Part shown: one piece after another, positions 15,244 to 24,535 of the stretch
Layout of the letters: each line of letters starts with the position of its first letter
Position numbering within the stretch: position 1 is the first letter of the stretch
Assembly: GCF_000235625.1 (NCBI RefSeq)
Contig: NZ_AGTR01000023.1
Coordinates: forward strand, 1-64,000
Source of the DNA: Marinobacter manganoxydans MnI7-9
GTDB taxonomy: Bacteria; Pseudomonadota; Gammaproteobacteria; Pseudomonadales; Oleiphilaceae
Direction of reading: 5' to 3'
DNA: 64,000 nt
Notes under the pieces: generated by a model
Told to the model about the DNA's origin: nothing
The model's input: the letters and a program-made list of their open reading frames with translations, nothing else
Databases searched by the model: none
Made by a program: the position numbers and the translations under genes

Positions 15244-17121
15244 TTAGCCTTGCAGCAACTGCAACACCTGCTGCGGCCTTGCGTTGGCCTGGGCCAGTAC
15301 CGACAGGCCAGCCTGCTGGAGGACCTGGGTACGAGCGAGTTCTGCTGATTCCGCAGCGAAGTCGGCATCGCGGATACGGCTGTTAGAGGCCGAGAGGTTC
15401 TCGGACGTGGTGGCCAGGTTAGCGATGGTGGATTCGAAGCGGTTCTGGACGGCGCCCAGCTCGGCTCTGAAACCATTGATAGTGTCTATGGCATAGTCTA
15501 CCGCGATCATGGCTAGATCCGCGCCTTCACGGGTCGAGATATCGATGTCGTTCATCGATGTCGTGTCGTCTTCGGCAGTTGCAACTACTGACTGCAAAGA
15601 TTCGCTCAACGCATCGAATGTTCCGTCGTTATTCAAGTCAGCTTGAATGTCGATGGTAAATGGTTCACCAAACTGCGATGAGAAAAATATTTCATCGTTG
15701 TCAGCGTTCAAGTTGGCTTGAATACCGGTCTCATTGGACTTTGCATTTACCTGGCTTACAATATCGTTCAAGGAACTCAAGCCCTCGAAGTTATAGACTG
15801 TTCCATTGAGATCAACATTGAAATTGTACGAGTTGCCATCTGTAAAGCTGTCTATTAGTGTCAAATCTTCGGCCGGCGCTAGTGTTGTTGTCTGAACCAA
15901 CGAACCGCCGTCATTACCGGTGAACTGAATATTTGAAATATTCGCCGAGTCTCCATTGGCCCCAGCTATAACAAAGTTAGTACTGTCTGTTACTTGGAGC
16001 GCAGATAAATCGGCACCATCAAAGTTGTCTAAAGCTTCATTGATAGCTGCCAAAAATCCTGCCCGGTCAAGGCCTGTAGTATCTACCGATATTTCATAAG
16101 GTTCAGAGAGAGCAGCGCCCCCCACCGTGCCGGATACGTTAAAGCTGAATGTCCCGCCCTCTGTCACGCCAACGGCGGAGTCAACGTCAGCGTCAGCGAG
16201 GAGTGTTCCAGTAGTCGTATCAGAAATGCCGGACAGGTCACCTGCAGTCTCCACGGTGACTACATCGTCAATTAGATTCAATTCGATACTGGCTGTTTCA
16301 TTGTTTTGGTTCTGGAAAACGAGCGACTGTCCGATTGAATCGACGGAAATGCCAGTCAGAGCTTCTTGCTCGGCCGGAGTTCCGTTTTGCAAAACATCAT
16401 CGATTTCTGTCTGAATCGCGGTAGCCAGTTCTGTGGGAGAGTTTACGTCGGCCAGGCTAAGCGAGCTCAATGCAACACCATTTATTGAGGTGTCGCCGCT
16501 GATATCATCTGTGCCATTGAAGCTGAAGCTCGAAACGTCGAAGCGTGTAGTAGCAGGCTCTCCCGGCCCAAGCACATAGCCACCTAATCCACTCGTCTCC
16601 TTCAGAATAGAACCAATCTGGCTGCCCCGAGAATCAAGCCCGCTGATAGCGATAGTTTCGCCCGTATTTGCCCCGACCTGGAAAGTCTGAGTCGCAAAAG
16701 TACCATCGAGCACTTTCAACCCGTTAAACGAAGTTTGTGAAGCTATCCGGTTGATCTCTTCAATCCGCTGCTGAACTTCTTGGTTCAGAGCCTGACGATC
16801 TGAAATGCTGTTGGTTGCGTTGGCGGACTGAACAGCCAGCTCACGAATGCGCTGCAGGTTGTTGGTAATCTCATCCATGGCGCCCTCAGCGGTCTGAGCG
16901 AGGGAGATGCCATCATTGGCATTTCGCTGAGCTTGGTTCAGTCCAGCAATTTGCGACTGAAAGCGCTCAGAGATCGCAAGGCCAGCCGCATCATCTTTGG
17001 CAGAGTTGATGCGCAAGCCCGAAGACAAGCGTTCGAGAGCTACGTTAGCCTGCCCCTGAGAGGCGTTCAGATTACGTTGTGCGTTCAGCGAAGCAATGTT
17101 GGTATTAATGACCTGAGGCAT
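15244..17121 (-). CDS. fliC: Flagellin, long form
   Basis: The structural subunit of the flagellar filament, 625 residues. The conserved D0/D1 ends are clear: MPQVINTNIASLNAQRNLNA, then RLSSGLRINSAKDDAAGLAI at the N-terminus, and LGAVQNRFESTIANLATTSE with QVLQQAGLSVLAQANARPQQ at the C-terminus. About 390 central residues form a large surface-exposed domain of Thr/Ser/Asp-rich strands, longer than in flagellin 2 (460 residues). GGGAGAA precedes the ATG at 17121. It is divergent from flagellin 2, ends at its own terminator, and has a sigma-54-like promoter rather than an obvious sigma-28 one. Confidence 0.97.
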   Translation of the reverse strand: MPQVINTNIASLNAQRNLNASQGQANVALERLSSGLRINSAKDDAAGLAISERFQSQIAGLNQAQRNANDGISLAQTAEGAMDEITNNLQRIRELAVQSANATNSISDRQALNQEVQQRIEEINRIASQTSFNGLKVLDGTFATQTFQVGANTGETIAISGLDSRGSQIGSILKETSGLGGYVLGPGEPATTRFDVSSFSFNGTDDISGDTSINGVALSSLSLADVNSPTELATAIQTEIDDVLQNGTPAEQEALTGISVDSIGQSLVFQNQNNETASIELNLIDDVVTVETAGDLSGISDTTTGTLLADADVDSAVGVTEGGTFSFNVSGTVGGAALSEPYEISVDTTGLDRAGFLAAINEALDNFDGADLSALQVTDSTNFVIAGANGDSANISNIQFTGNDGGSLVQTTTLAPAEDLTLIDSFTDGNSYNFNVDLNGTVYNFEGLSSLNDIVSQVNAKSNETGIQANLNADNDEIFFSSQFGEPFTIDIQADLNNDGTFDALSESLQSVVATAEDDTTSMNDIDISTREGADLAMIAVDYAIDTINGFRAELGAVQNRFESTIANLATTSENLSASNSRIRDADFAAESAELARTQVLQQAGLSVLAQANARPQQVLQLLQG

Positions 17122-17222
17122 ATCAATTCTCCCTGCTCAGCGGTGCCGGAAGCTCGGTACCCGCTTTTAAAAAGGAACCTTGCCGGCGGAAATTCGTTTA
17201 ATTGCCGTTTTATTGGGTGGTA

Positions 17223-17238
17223 AGCGAAGCTTGTGCCA
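17223..17238 (-). promoter_or_regulatory. Candidate sigma-54 promoter of flagellin 1
   Basis: On the minus strand TGGCACAAGCTTCGCT matches the sigma-54 pattern TGGCAC-N5-TTGC with one mismatch. GG and GC are 12 bp apart as required. It lies about 100 bp upstream of the flagellin 1 start. No enhancer site for an activator was identified. Confidence 0.45.
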
Positions 17239-17390
17239 GTTTTTGGTTTTTTCACTTAGTCGTCTGTTTAGAAAAGAGTTTTATTTTTGGTTTTGTAGGC
17301 TCTAGAGCCTCTGGCGCCAACTAGCTGCCGCTCGAATGGGAATCGAATTGCCGGTTTTACATTTGTTAACAAAAACGACGGATTTTTTTC

Positions 17391-17417
17391 TAAAGCAACC
17401 GGACGAGGAGCCGTTAA
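17391..17417 (+). promoter_or_regulatory. Sigma-28 (FliA) promoter of flagellin 2
   Basis: TAAA (17391-17394), 15 bp, GCCGTTAA (17410-17417): matches TAAA-N15-GCCGATAA at all but one position. It lies about 88 bp upstream of the flagellin 2 ATG. Confidence 0.75.
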
Positions 17418-17504
17418 ATGGGGTAACAGGGCGGCGCTCCCAAACTGAAAACGGGCGCCAGACCTTTTCCATGAAATAACGACATCTGTCGAAGGAGAAG
17501 CATT

Positions 17505-18887
17505 ATGGCTCTCGGTATTAACACTAACGTTGCCTCTTTAACTGCTCAAAACCAGCTGAACAACTCGCAAAAACTTAATGATCAAGCGTTGGAGCGCCTG
17601 TCGTCGGGTTTGCGTATCAATTCTGCAAAAGACGATGCGGCGGGCCTTGCGATATCGACTCGTTTTCAGGCCCAGATCTCTGGTTTGAATGTAGCGCAGC
17701 GGAATGCTAATGACGGAATCTCATATGCCCAAACCGCGGAAGGAGCGCTTGGAGAGATTACGAATGCATTAACGCGAATTCGTGATTTGGCGGTTCAGTC
17801 TGCAAACGCCACAAACTCTTCTTCAGACAGGGCTGCTCTGGATCAAGAAGTTACTGCGTTGAAGGATGAAGTTGAGCGTATCTCTCAGAGCACCCAGTTT
17901 AACGGGCAAAACATTCTCGATGGAACTCTGAGCGACCTCACTTTCCAGGTGGGTGCGAATCAAGGGCAAACCATTAGCGTTTCAGGGGTTGACTCTAGAT
18001 CAACTCAGTTAGGCTCCACAACTCTCGAGGGCACGGCGGTAAAAGATGCTTCTTTCCCTCCCACCAATATCTCTATTGAGGGTAAGACAATAGACTTGTC
18101 CAATGCAGCATCGCTTGATGATGTGGTCGACGCCATAAATAAGAACACAGGTGTGACCGACGTTTCCGCGCAGCGTCAAACGAGCCTAACCCAGGACTTC
18201 AGCTTTGCAGCTTTGACCACCTCTAATGGCACCACAGTTGATATTAAGATAAATGACGAGACTATTACTGTAACCGAATCTGACAACATCAATTCTCTAG
18301 CAAAGAAAATTGAGGATAGCGGTGAAGGCGTGACTGCTGAAGTTGTTGGTGGTGAAATCCGCTTAACGACGCTTGACCAAGAGCTTGAAATTACAAGTGC
18401 TGATAGCGGTGCGGGCGCTTTCATATTGGGCACCTCGGGTGGGACAGCAGACGCCTCCGGCAAATATGAGGCAGGAATAACTCTAGTTTCTAAGGTCAGC
18501 AACTCCGATTTTTCCGTAGATGGAGCTGGTACCGGTGAAGTAGCTTTGGGACTGACCACTTCAGAGCAAACGAACAAGGTTTCCGAATTGTCAGTAAGTG
18601 ACGATGTGAAAGCGGCCAACGCGATCACTACTGTTGATCAGGCTTTAGATCAAATTAATGGTCTTCGCGCAGAATTGGGTGCAGTGCAGAGCCGATTTGA
18701 ATCTACTATTTCGAACTTGGCGTCTACATCTGAAAATTTGAGCGCTGCCAATAGTCGGATTCTGGACGCGGACTTCGCGGCCGAAACCGCTAAGCTGGCC
18801 AAGTCTCAGGTACTGCAGCAGGCCGGTATTTCGGTACTGGCTCAGGCGAACGCCCGTCCGCAGCAGGTTCTGTCCCTCCTGCAGTAA
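17505..18887 (+). CDS. fliC: Flagellin, short form
   Basis: A second filament flagellin of 460 residues. The N-terminus (MALGINTNVASLTAQNQLNN, then RLSSGLRINSAKDDAAGLAI) and C-terminus (LGAVQSRFESTISNLASTSE, then SQVLQQAGISVLAQANARPQ) are close to flagellin 1, while the centre is shorter and different. A GAAGGAGAAG ribosome site precedes the ATG. The gene sits head-to-head with flagellin 1 and is followed by flaG, fliD and fliS. Base composition is more AT-rich than its neighbours in the central region, as is common in flagellins. It is probably switched on late through FliA. Confidence 0.97.
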   Translation: MALGINTNVASLTAQNQLNNSQKLNDQALERLSSGLRINSAKDDAAGLAISTRFQAQISGLNVAQRNANDGISYAQTAEGALGEITNALTRIRDLAVQSANATNSSSDRAALDQEVTALKDEVERISQSTQFNGQNILDGTLSDLTFQVGANQGQTISVSGVDSRSTQLGSTTLEGTAVKDASFPPTNISIEGKTIDLSNAASLDDVVDAINKNTGVTDVSAQRQTSLTQDFSFAALTTSNGTTVDIKINDETITVTESDNINSLAKKIEDSGEGVTAEVVGGEIRLTTLDQELEITSADSGAGAFILGTSGGTADASGKYEAGITLVSKVSNSDFSVDGAGTGEVALGLTTSEQTNKVSELSVSDDVKAANAITTVDQALDQINGLRAELGAVQSRFESTISNLASTSENLSAANSRILDADFAAETAKLAKSQVLQQAGISVLAQANARPQQVLSLLQ

Positions 18888-18902
18888 GGGGCTAGCGGTT
18901 AC

Positions 18903-18926
18903 AGCCGGAACCCTCAGGTTCCGGCT
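18903..18926 (+). terminator. Hairpin between flagellin 2 and flaG
   Basis: AGCCGGAACC-CTCA-GGTTCCGGCT is a perfect 10-bp stem 15 bp after the flagellin stop. It is followed by GACG, not a T-run, so it probably stabilises the flagellin mRNA end or causes partial termination ahead of flaG. Confidence 0.65.
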
Positions 18927-18957
18927 TGACGCCGTTTGAGGATAGCGAGGTAAAGCT

Positions 18958-19392
18958 ATGAATGACGTTAACCTGAACAGCCCGGATCTGAAGCTGGTTC
19001 GCACCAGTGAGCAAGCGCCGGCTCGGGCAATTTCGTCATCTCAGGCCGAAGGCAGGAATGCCTCCGACCTTGCTGGTTCGTCTGCCGCAGTCAGTCAGGT
19101 TGAGAGCTCCCAGGTCACTTCGGACGTGTCCAAAGCTGAAAAGCTCCAGGCTCGGAATGAAGCCACACGGGAGCAACTGGATGATGCGGTGAGACAACTG
19201 AACGATTTTGTTCAGAATGTGCAGCGGGATTTGCAGTTTGAGGTGGATAACGACCTTGGTCAGACCATCGTAAAGGTAGTCGATCAGTCGACCAAAGAGG
19301 TTATCCGCCAGATTCCGGATGAGCTAGCGTTGAGGTTGGCAGAAAACTTGCAGCAGGATGAGCCGCTGACGTTGTTTAATATCAAAGTGTAA
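18958..19392 (+). CDS. flaG: Flagellar protein FlaG
   Basis: A 144-residue FlaG-family protein; the family influences filament length in polar flagella. The N-terminal 70 residues are a low-complexity Ser/Gln-rich stretch, and the conserved FlaG domain follows: LNDFVQNVQRDLQFEVDNDL, then VKVVDQSTKEVIRQIPDELA. It sits between flagellin and fliD, as in Pseudomonas and Vibrio. GAGGTAAAG lies just before the ATG at 18958. Confidence 0.93.
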   Translation: MNDVNLNSPDLKLVRTSEQAPARAISSSQAEGRNASDLAGSSAAVSQVESSQVTSDVSKAEKLQARNEATREQLDDAVRQLNDFVQNVQRDLQFEVDNDLGQTIVKVVDQSTKEVIRQIPDELALRLAENLQQDEPLTLFNIKV

Positions 19393-19433
19393 AAGCGGTC
19401 GCTTTTACGCCGATATAAACGATGGTATTTCAG

Positions 19434-19463
19434 CACCGCCGCACCCGAGAGGGGCCGGCGGTG
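19434..19463 (+). terminator. Terminator after flaG
   Basis: CACCGCCG (19434-19441) pairs with CGGCGGTG (19456-19463) and is followed by TTCTGCGTTTTTGG. It closes the flagellin-flaG unit. Confidence 0.7.
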
Positions 19464-19490
19464 TTCTGCGTTTTTGGGGTGAGAGGGTTC

Positions 19491-19532
19491 TCCCTCTCCC
19501 CCGGCCCCTCTCCCGCGAGGGGAGAGGGGAGG
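19491..19532. repeat. CTCTCCC palindrome family copy
   Basis: CCCTCTCCCCCGGCCCCTCT followed by CCCGCGAGGGGAGAGGGGAG, placed between flaG and the fliD promoter. It has the same design as the copies at 4817 and 22078. Confidence 0.8.
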
Positions 19533-19578
19533 TGTTGTTAACTGTTACAGGGTGTTACAAATCGGCGAAAGAAAAAGG

Positions 19579-19605
19579 CAAAGTTTTGCCGCTTTTTGCC
19601 GATAA
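19579..19605 (+). promoter_or_regulatory. Sigma-28 (FliA) promoter of fliD
   Basis: CAAAGTTT (19579-19586), 11 bp, GCCGATAA (19598-19605). The -10 element is a perfect match and the -35 element differs only in its first base. It lies 43 bp upstream of the fliD start and would drive fliD-fliS. Confidence 0.85.
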
Positions 19606-19647
19606 ACTGAACAATGAAGAGATTCGCCCCCTTGAGGAGGCATGAGC

Positions 19648-21636
19648 ATGGCAAACATATCATCGTTGGGTCTTGGTTCAGGCGTTCTGAATTCGGATCT
19701 GGTTGATCAACTGGTACAGGCAGAGCGTGCGCCTACGGAAAATAGGCTTACACAGAAGACAGAGCAAACCCAGGCTTTGCTGTCCGCCTACGGTAAGCTA
19801 CGCAGCGCTGTTACCGAATTGCGTTTGCCAATGCGCCAGCTCAGCGCTCCGGATAATCTCAAGGCATTTTCTGCAAGTTCTTCTAACGAAGGTATTGGGG
19901 TTTCCGTAGACAGCACTAAGGCGAGTCGCGGCACATACAGCGTTGAGGTAACCAGTCTTGCTGGTGCGCAAGCGTTGGCTTCCAGGGATGTGTTCGCGGA
20001 TCGCGATGCGACCAGTGTGGGGCAAGGCACGCTGACGCTGAATGTAGGCGATAAAACCACGAATATCACTGTTGATAACAGCAACGAAACGCTTCAGGGG
20101 CTGGCAAACGCGATCAATGATTCAGATGCGGGCGTCTCTGCCGGTGTTATCGATACGGGGAACGGGTTCCAGTTGGTTCTTTCTGCGGATGAGACCGGAA
20201 CGGCCAACGCTGTAAGTATCTCAGTTTCCGGCGACACGGGTGGCACAGATACTGATAACCAGGGCCTGTCCCGTTTTGCGTTTAACACCGGAATGGATGC
20301 GGATTCCGGTCTGCAAGAAACAATTGCCGCTTCAGATGCCGTCATGAAAATCAACGGCGTTGAGGTTACTCGGTCCACCAACAGTTTTGAGAATGTAATT
20401 GATGGCTTGACCTTCGATATCACCGAGACTGGTTCCTCTATTATCAAGGTTCGGCAAGACTTGGGTGCGGTTGCTGATCGCGTACAAGGCTTCGTTGATA
20501 AATTTAATTCGCTTCAGTCCACTATTGATAGTCTCGCTGGCTTTAACGCTGAGGCAGGCGTTGGCAGTCTGCTCACGGGTGACAGTACCGTCCGTTCTAT
20601 TCAGAATCAATTGCGCCAGGTGCTGACGCGGGTTGTGCCGGGCCTGGAAAATTCCAGTGTTCGTAGTCTGGCGGATGTGGGCATCACGACCAACTTTGAA
20701 ACTGGTGGTCTGGAGTTTGACCGAGCCAAGTTTGAAGAGCAGCTGAAGAATAATCCGGACGATGTGACGGCACTGTTTGCAGAGCAAGGCCGGACAACCG
20801 ATAGCCAGGTCGAGTTCGTCCGGAGTGGCTTGAATACTGAGCCAGGCCGCTACGATATCAACATTACCCAGGCGGCGACGCAGGGCGCACTATCTGGGGC
20901 TGCGTTTACGGCCCCACTTATCATCGGCGCCGGCAATGACGAGCTGACGTTCCAGGTTAATGGTGAAACGTCTGTGAGCGTTCAGCTCACTCAGCAAACC
21001 TACAATACAGCTCAGGAGCTGGCAGACGAGATACAGGCTCAGCTGAATGCCAATAATGCTCTGAATGCGTCTGGCTCGGGTGTCCAGGTTGGCATTGGAA
21101 GCGGCGGCGAGCTGACCTTTACCTCCTCCGATTACGGCAGTGATTCGAACGTCAGCCTGACATCAGTAGAAGATGGTTCCGCTTATGGGTTGTCTGCTGC
21201 CACCGGCACTTCAGGTATCGATGTGGCAGGCACCATTGGTGGCCGAACCGCGGAAGGCGACGGCCAGGTACTCTTTCTGGGAAGTGGCAATGGTGGTGCG
21301 TCTGGTCTGCAGGTTCGTATTCTGGGCGACCAGACTGGCAGTCGTGGCTCGATTACTTTTGTGGAAGGCGTTGCAGAGCGGACGGTTGATCTGGTTTCCA
21401 GTTTTGTGGGTGCTGATGGCGCCATCGAATCGCGGACTGAAAGCCTCAATCGCGATCTGGAACAAATTCAGGAAAATCAGGCGCGACTTGAGGAACGTAT
21501 TGCTGCTTACCGTGAGCGCTTGGTTAGTCAGTTCACAGCGGCAGATTCCCTGATTTCCCAGCTCAACAGCACACAGGATTACGTAAGCCAGCAGCTCGCT
21601 GCGCTTGCACCCCAAAACAACCGGAACAACAACTGA
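19648..21636 (+). CDS. fliD: Flagellar filament cap protein
   Basis: FliD (HAP2) caps the filament and helps flagellin fold into place. The 662-residue protein begins with ISSLGLGSGVLNSDLVDQLV and the coiled N-terminal helix (ENRLTQKTEQTQALLSAYGK). It ends with the C-terminal coiled coil (LNRDLEQIQENQARLEERIA). It is longer than the usual 450-480 residues because of an enlarged central domain. The ATG at 19648 is preferred over 19642 because AGGAGG lies 7 bp before it and only 1 bp before the other. It forms an operon with fliS 36 bp downstream. Confidence 0.96.
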   Translation: MANISSLGLGSGVLNSDLVDQLVQAERAPTENRLTQKTEQTQALLSAYGKLRSAVTELRLPMRQLSAPDNLKAFSASSSNEGIGVSVDSTKASRGTYSVEVTSLAGAQALASRDVFADRDATSVGQGTLTLNVGDKTTNITVDNSNETLQGLANAINDSDAGVSAGVIDTGNGFQLVLSADETGTANAVSISVSGDTGGTDTDNQGLSRFAFNTGMDADSGLQETIAASDAVMKINGVEVTRSTNSFENVIDGLTFDITETGSSIIKVRQDLGAVADRVQGFVDKFNSLQSTIDSLAGFNAEAGVGSLLTGDSTVRSIQNQLRQVLTRVVPGLENSSVRSLADVGITTNFETGGLEFDRAKFEEQLKNNPDDVTALFAEQGRTTDSQVEFVRSGLNTEPGRYDINITQAATQGALSGAAFTAPLIIGAGNDELTFQVNGETSVSVQLTQQTYNTAQELADEIQAQLNANNALNASGSGVQVGIGSGGELTFTSSDYGSDSNVSLTSVEDGSAYGLSAATGTSGIDVAGTIGGRTAEGDGQVLFLGSGNGGASGLQVRILGDQTGSRGSITFVEGVAERTVDLVSSFVGADGAIESRTESLNRDLEQIQENQARLEERIAAYRERLVSQFTAADSLISQLNSTQDYVSQQLAALAPQNNRNNN

Positions 21637-21672
21637 TCGGCGTAGGCCGATTAGCGAACGAAGAGGTTTAGT

Positions 21673-22071
21673 ATGAACGGTTTACAGGCATATCAGCGCG
21701 TCAACACCCAAACCAGCATTACTGATGCGGATCCGCATAGGCTGATCCAGCTTTTGTACAATGGCGCTATTGAGCGCATCAACATGGCCAAGTCTCGTAT
21801 CCAGGCAAAGGATTACGGCGGCAAGGCCCAGTTGATCAATAAGGCCATCGAGATTATTGGTGGACTGCGCTCCTTCCTGGATTTCGCGCAGGGTGGCGAT
21901 CTGGCTGCGCGTCTTGAGGCGCTGTATGACTATATGGAGCGCTCTTTGCTGGAAGCCAGTGCCAAGAATGATTTGGCCAAGCTGGATGAGGTTCTTACCC
22001 TTCTGCGTTCTGTTAAAGAAGGGTGGGATGGTATTCGGGAAGAGGCTATTGGTCAGCAGGCTGCTGGCTGA
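21673..22071 (+). CDS. fliS: Flagellin export chaperone FliS
   Basis: FliS binds the C-terminus of flagellin and keeps it unpolymerised before export. The 132-residue length and the pattern AYQRVNTQTSITDADPHRLI, QLLYNGAIERINMAK and FLDFAQGGDLAARLEALYDY are typical. GAAGAGG precedes the ATG. No fliT-like gene follows; argG begins 129 bp later after a palindromic repeat. Confidence 0.95.
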   Translation: MNGLQAYQRVNTQTSITDADPHRLIQLLYNGAIERINMAKSRIQAKDYGGKAQLINKAIEIIGGLRSFLDFAQGGDLAARLEALYDYMERSLLEASAKNDLAKLDEVLTLLRSVKEGWDGIREEAIGQQAAG

Positions 22072-22077
22072 TCAATA

Positions 22078-22119
22078 ACCCCCTCTCCCCAGCCCCTCTC
22101 CCGCCAGGGGAGAGGGGCT
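22078..22119. repeat. CTCTCCC palindrome family copy
   Basis: CCCCTCTCCCCAGCCCCTCT followed by CCCGCCAGGGGAGAGGGGCT directly after the fliS stop. The arm pairs CCCCTCTCCC with GGGGAGAGGGG and may end the fliD-fliS transcript. Confidence 0.8.
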
Positions 22120-22200
22120 TTATAGCCATTCCTCACGCTCTCCCGTACAATACTGCCCTTATTTTCAACACATCCATTCTGTTCAGTCTGGAGCAAGGGC

Positions 22201-23412
22201 ATGTCTGATATTAAAAAGGTGGTGCTGGCCTATTCTGGTGGCCTGGATACTTCCGTAATCGTTCGGTGGTTGCAGGATACCTATAACTGTGAGGTGGTGA
22301 CGTTCACCGCCGACATCGGCCAGGGCGAGGAAGTCGAACCGGCGCGGGCGAAAGCCGAGGCGTTGGGCGTTAAGGAAATCTACATCGAGGACCTGCGCGA
22401 GGAGTTTGTGCGCGATTACGTGTTCCCGATGTTCCGCGCGAACACCATCTATGAGGGTGAGTACCTGCTGGGTACGTCCATTGCCCGTCCTCTGATTGCC
22501 AAGCGTCTGATCGATATCGCCAATGAGACCGGCGCTGATGCTATTTCCCATGGCGCTACCGGTAAGGGTAACGACCAGGTGCGTTTCGAGCTCGGTGCCT
22601 ACGCGCTGAAGCCGGGTGTGAAGGTGATTGCGCCCTGGCGTGAGTGGGATCTGAATTCCCGCGAGAAGCTGCTGAAGTACTGCGAAGAGCGCAACATCCC
22701 GGTGGAAATGAAGAAGGGCAAGAGCCCGTACTCCATGGACGCCAACTTGCTGCACATTTCCTACGAAGGCATCAATCTGGAAGATCCCTGGGCGGAAGCC
22801 GAGGAAGATATGTGGCGCTGGAGTGTGTCTCCGGAAACCGCGCCGGATGAGCCGACCTACGTTGAACTGACCTATAAGAAGGGCGACATTGTTGCCATCG
22901 ATGGTCAGGACATGAAGCCCCACGTGGTTCTGGAATCCCTGAACAAGCTGGCGGGTGCCAACGGTATTGGCCGTCTGGACATCGTCGAGAACCGCTATGT
23001 GGGCATGAAGTCCCGCGGCTGTTACGAGACCCCGGGCGGTACCATCATGCTGCGTGCCCACCGTGCCATTGAGTCCATCACCCTGGATCGCGAAGTGGCG
23101 CACCTGAAAGACAGCATCATGCCGCGCTACGCCGAGGTGATCTACAACGGTTACTGGTGGTCCCCGGAGCGCGAGGCTCTTCAAGCTCTGATCGATCAGA
23201 CCCAGCATTATGTAAACGGCACTGTTCGCCTGAAGCTCTACAAGGGCAATGTGGATGTGGTTGGCCGTAAGTCTGAGGATTCCCTGTTCGACGAGAAGAT
23301 TGCTACCTTTGAGGAAGATCAGGGTGCCTACGATCAGAAGGATGCAGAAGGCTTTATCAAGCTGAATGCGCTGCGTCTGAGGATTGCTGCTGGCAAAGGC
23401 CGCAAGCTTTAA
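22201..23412 (+). CDS. argG: Argininosuccinate synthase
   Basis: Joins citrulline and aspartate with ATP to give argininosuccinate in arginine biosynthesis. At 403 residues it is full length. The PP-loop ATP site YSGGLDTSV lies at residues 11-19, and the family blocks [33 protein letters not shown] and [11 protein letters not shown] follow. It stands alone between fliS and an AraC-type regulator. Its TAA stop (23410-23412) overlaps the TAA of the convergent regulator by 2 bp. Confidence 0.97.
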   Translation: MSDIKKVVLAYSGGLDTSVIVRWLQDTYNCEVVTFTADIGQGEEVEPARAKAEALGVKEIYIEDLREEFVRDYVFPMFRANTIYEGEYLLGTSIARPLIAKRLIDIANETGADAISHGATGKGNDQVRFELGAYALKPGVKVIAPWREWDLNSREKLLKYCEERNIPVEMKKGKSPYSMDANLLHISYEGINLEDPWAEAEEDMWRWSVSPETAPDEPTYVELTYKKGDIVAIDGQDMKPHVVLESLNKLAGANGIGRLDIVENRYVGMKSRGCYETPGGTIMLRAHRAIESITLDREVAHLKDSIMPRYAEVIYNGYWWSPEREALQALIDQTQHYVNGTVRLKLYKGNVDVVGRKSEDSLFDEKIATFEEDQGAYDQKDAEGFIKLNALRLRIAAGKGRKL

Positions 23413-24434
23413 GTCTGCTCTACGGACGCCCGGAACTCTCCGGGCGTCTTCCCCGTTACCGCCTTGAACTTCCTGTGAAACGACGTGGTTTCACTGTATC
23501 CCAGCCTCAGTGCAATATCCGGAATGGCCAGCTCGCTGTTGCGAAGATAGTCCTCGGCCATTTTTTGCCGCACTTCATCCAGCAATTTCTGGTAAGACAC
23601 GCCTTCCTGGCCGAGTTTTCTCTGCAGGGTTCGGCTGGTCATACCCAGGTCTTCAGCCACCATGTCCTGCCGGGTAATGCCGTGCATCAGTTGTTGCTGG
23701 ATGCTGTGGCGGACTCTTGAGGTAAGGTCGCTGTCGGTATCCAGGGAGGCCAACTGGCTCAGGGCATGGGCTTCCAGGGTTTTTCGAAGTAGGGGATCCG
23801 GTTGTCTGAGTCGAGTTTCCAGCAGACTTTTCTTGAGCGTGATGCTGTCCTCATCGGCTGAGAAGGTAACCGGGCAGTGCCAGCGTTCCTGATAGGCCTT
23901 TTCAAATTCTGAGCCCGGAGAGGCCCGGCGGAGTTTTACCGAGCTGGGTGACGCCTCCTGATTGTCCGCAAGCCAGCGGGCGTAGTTCACCCAGGAGGCA
24001 AACACGTTATCCACCAGTTGCGGCCGAACGACAGGATCGGTGTAGTTGCAGTTCCAGGTCAGTTTGATGTCGTCGCCTTTCATGGCGAGGCTGGTGGTGC
24101 CCATGTCTCCAACGAGTTTTTCGAACGGCGCAATGCGTGCCACGGCTTCGCCGAGGGTGGCGCAGCTCATGGTGATGTAGCCAAGCACACTGTAGGAGCC
24201 AGGTTGAACGAAGTCGCCAGTTTCCAGGCCCAGGATCGGGTTGCCGGTTTGTTCGCACAATAAACGGATAAAGTGCTGGAACTGCTCGCCGTTAATGCGG
24301 CCGTCGTCGGTGTCCAGGATGTTCTGGTCCAGTTCAGCCTGGTCGAAAAGGCGATTGATATCCACGCCGGCGGATTCGGCAGCACGAACGTATTGGCGCA
24401 GGGCGGCGACAGAGGCGGTTCCGAGGGTTTTCAT
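23409..24434 (-). CDS. AraC-family transcriptional regulator
   Basis: A 341-residue regulator. Residues about 20-205 match the arabinose-binding-like N-terminal domain found in regulators such as OruR and VirS ([20 protein letters not shown], then [18 protein letters not shown]). Residues about 235-335 are the AraC double helix-turn-helix ([20 protein letters not shown], then [20 protein letters not shown]). The ligand and target genes are not evident: neither neighbour is an obvious metabolic partner. It converges on argG with overlapping stop codons. Confidence 0.9.
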   Translation of the reverse strand: MKTLGTASVAALRQYVRAAESAGVDINRLFDQAELDQNILDTDDGRINGEQFQHFIRLLCEQTGNPILGLETGDFVQPGSYSVLGYITMSCATLGEAVARIAPFEKLVGDMGTTSLAMKGDDIKLTWNCNYTDPVVRPQLVDNVFASWVNYARWLADNQEASPSSVKLRRASPGSEFEKAYQERWHCPVTFSADEDSITLKKSLLETRLRQPDPLLRKTLEAHALSQLASLDTDSDLTSRVRHSIQQQLMHGITRQDMVAEDLGMTSRTLQRKLGQEGVSYQKLLDEVRQKMAEDYLRNSELAIPDIALRLGYSETTSFHRKFKAVTGKTPGEFRASVEQT

Positions 24435-24515
24435 GGTTACAGCACTGTTTTTGGAGTCGTTATAGCCGGAGTATAACGGAACTGGTGCGGAAACGTCTGG
24501 AGCGGAAAATAAAAA

Positions 24516-24535
24516 GGCCAGCTAAAAAGCTGGCC
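24516..24535 (-). terminator. Rho-independent terminator, minus strand
   Basis: GGCCAGCT-AAAA-AGCTGGCC is a perfect 8-bp stem. On the minus strand it is followed by TTTTTATTTT, so it ends transcription coming from 24734 or from a small RNA in between. Confidence 0.85.

Noticed and set aside
19390-19416. Second sigma-28-like site TAAA-N15-GCCGATAT after flaG
   Set aside because: The match is fair, but it overlaps the flaG stop and a hairpin and would drive a transcript straight into the terminator at 19434. The better site at 19579 explains fliD.
22183-23208. Long open frame on the minus strand of argG
   Set aside because: It mirrors the codon bias of argG in the opposite strand and has no recognisable protein features. 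The same applies to long antisense frames over groEL, the AmpG-like gene, gspD and the thiolase.
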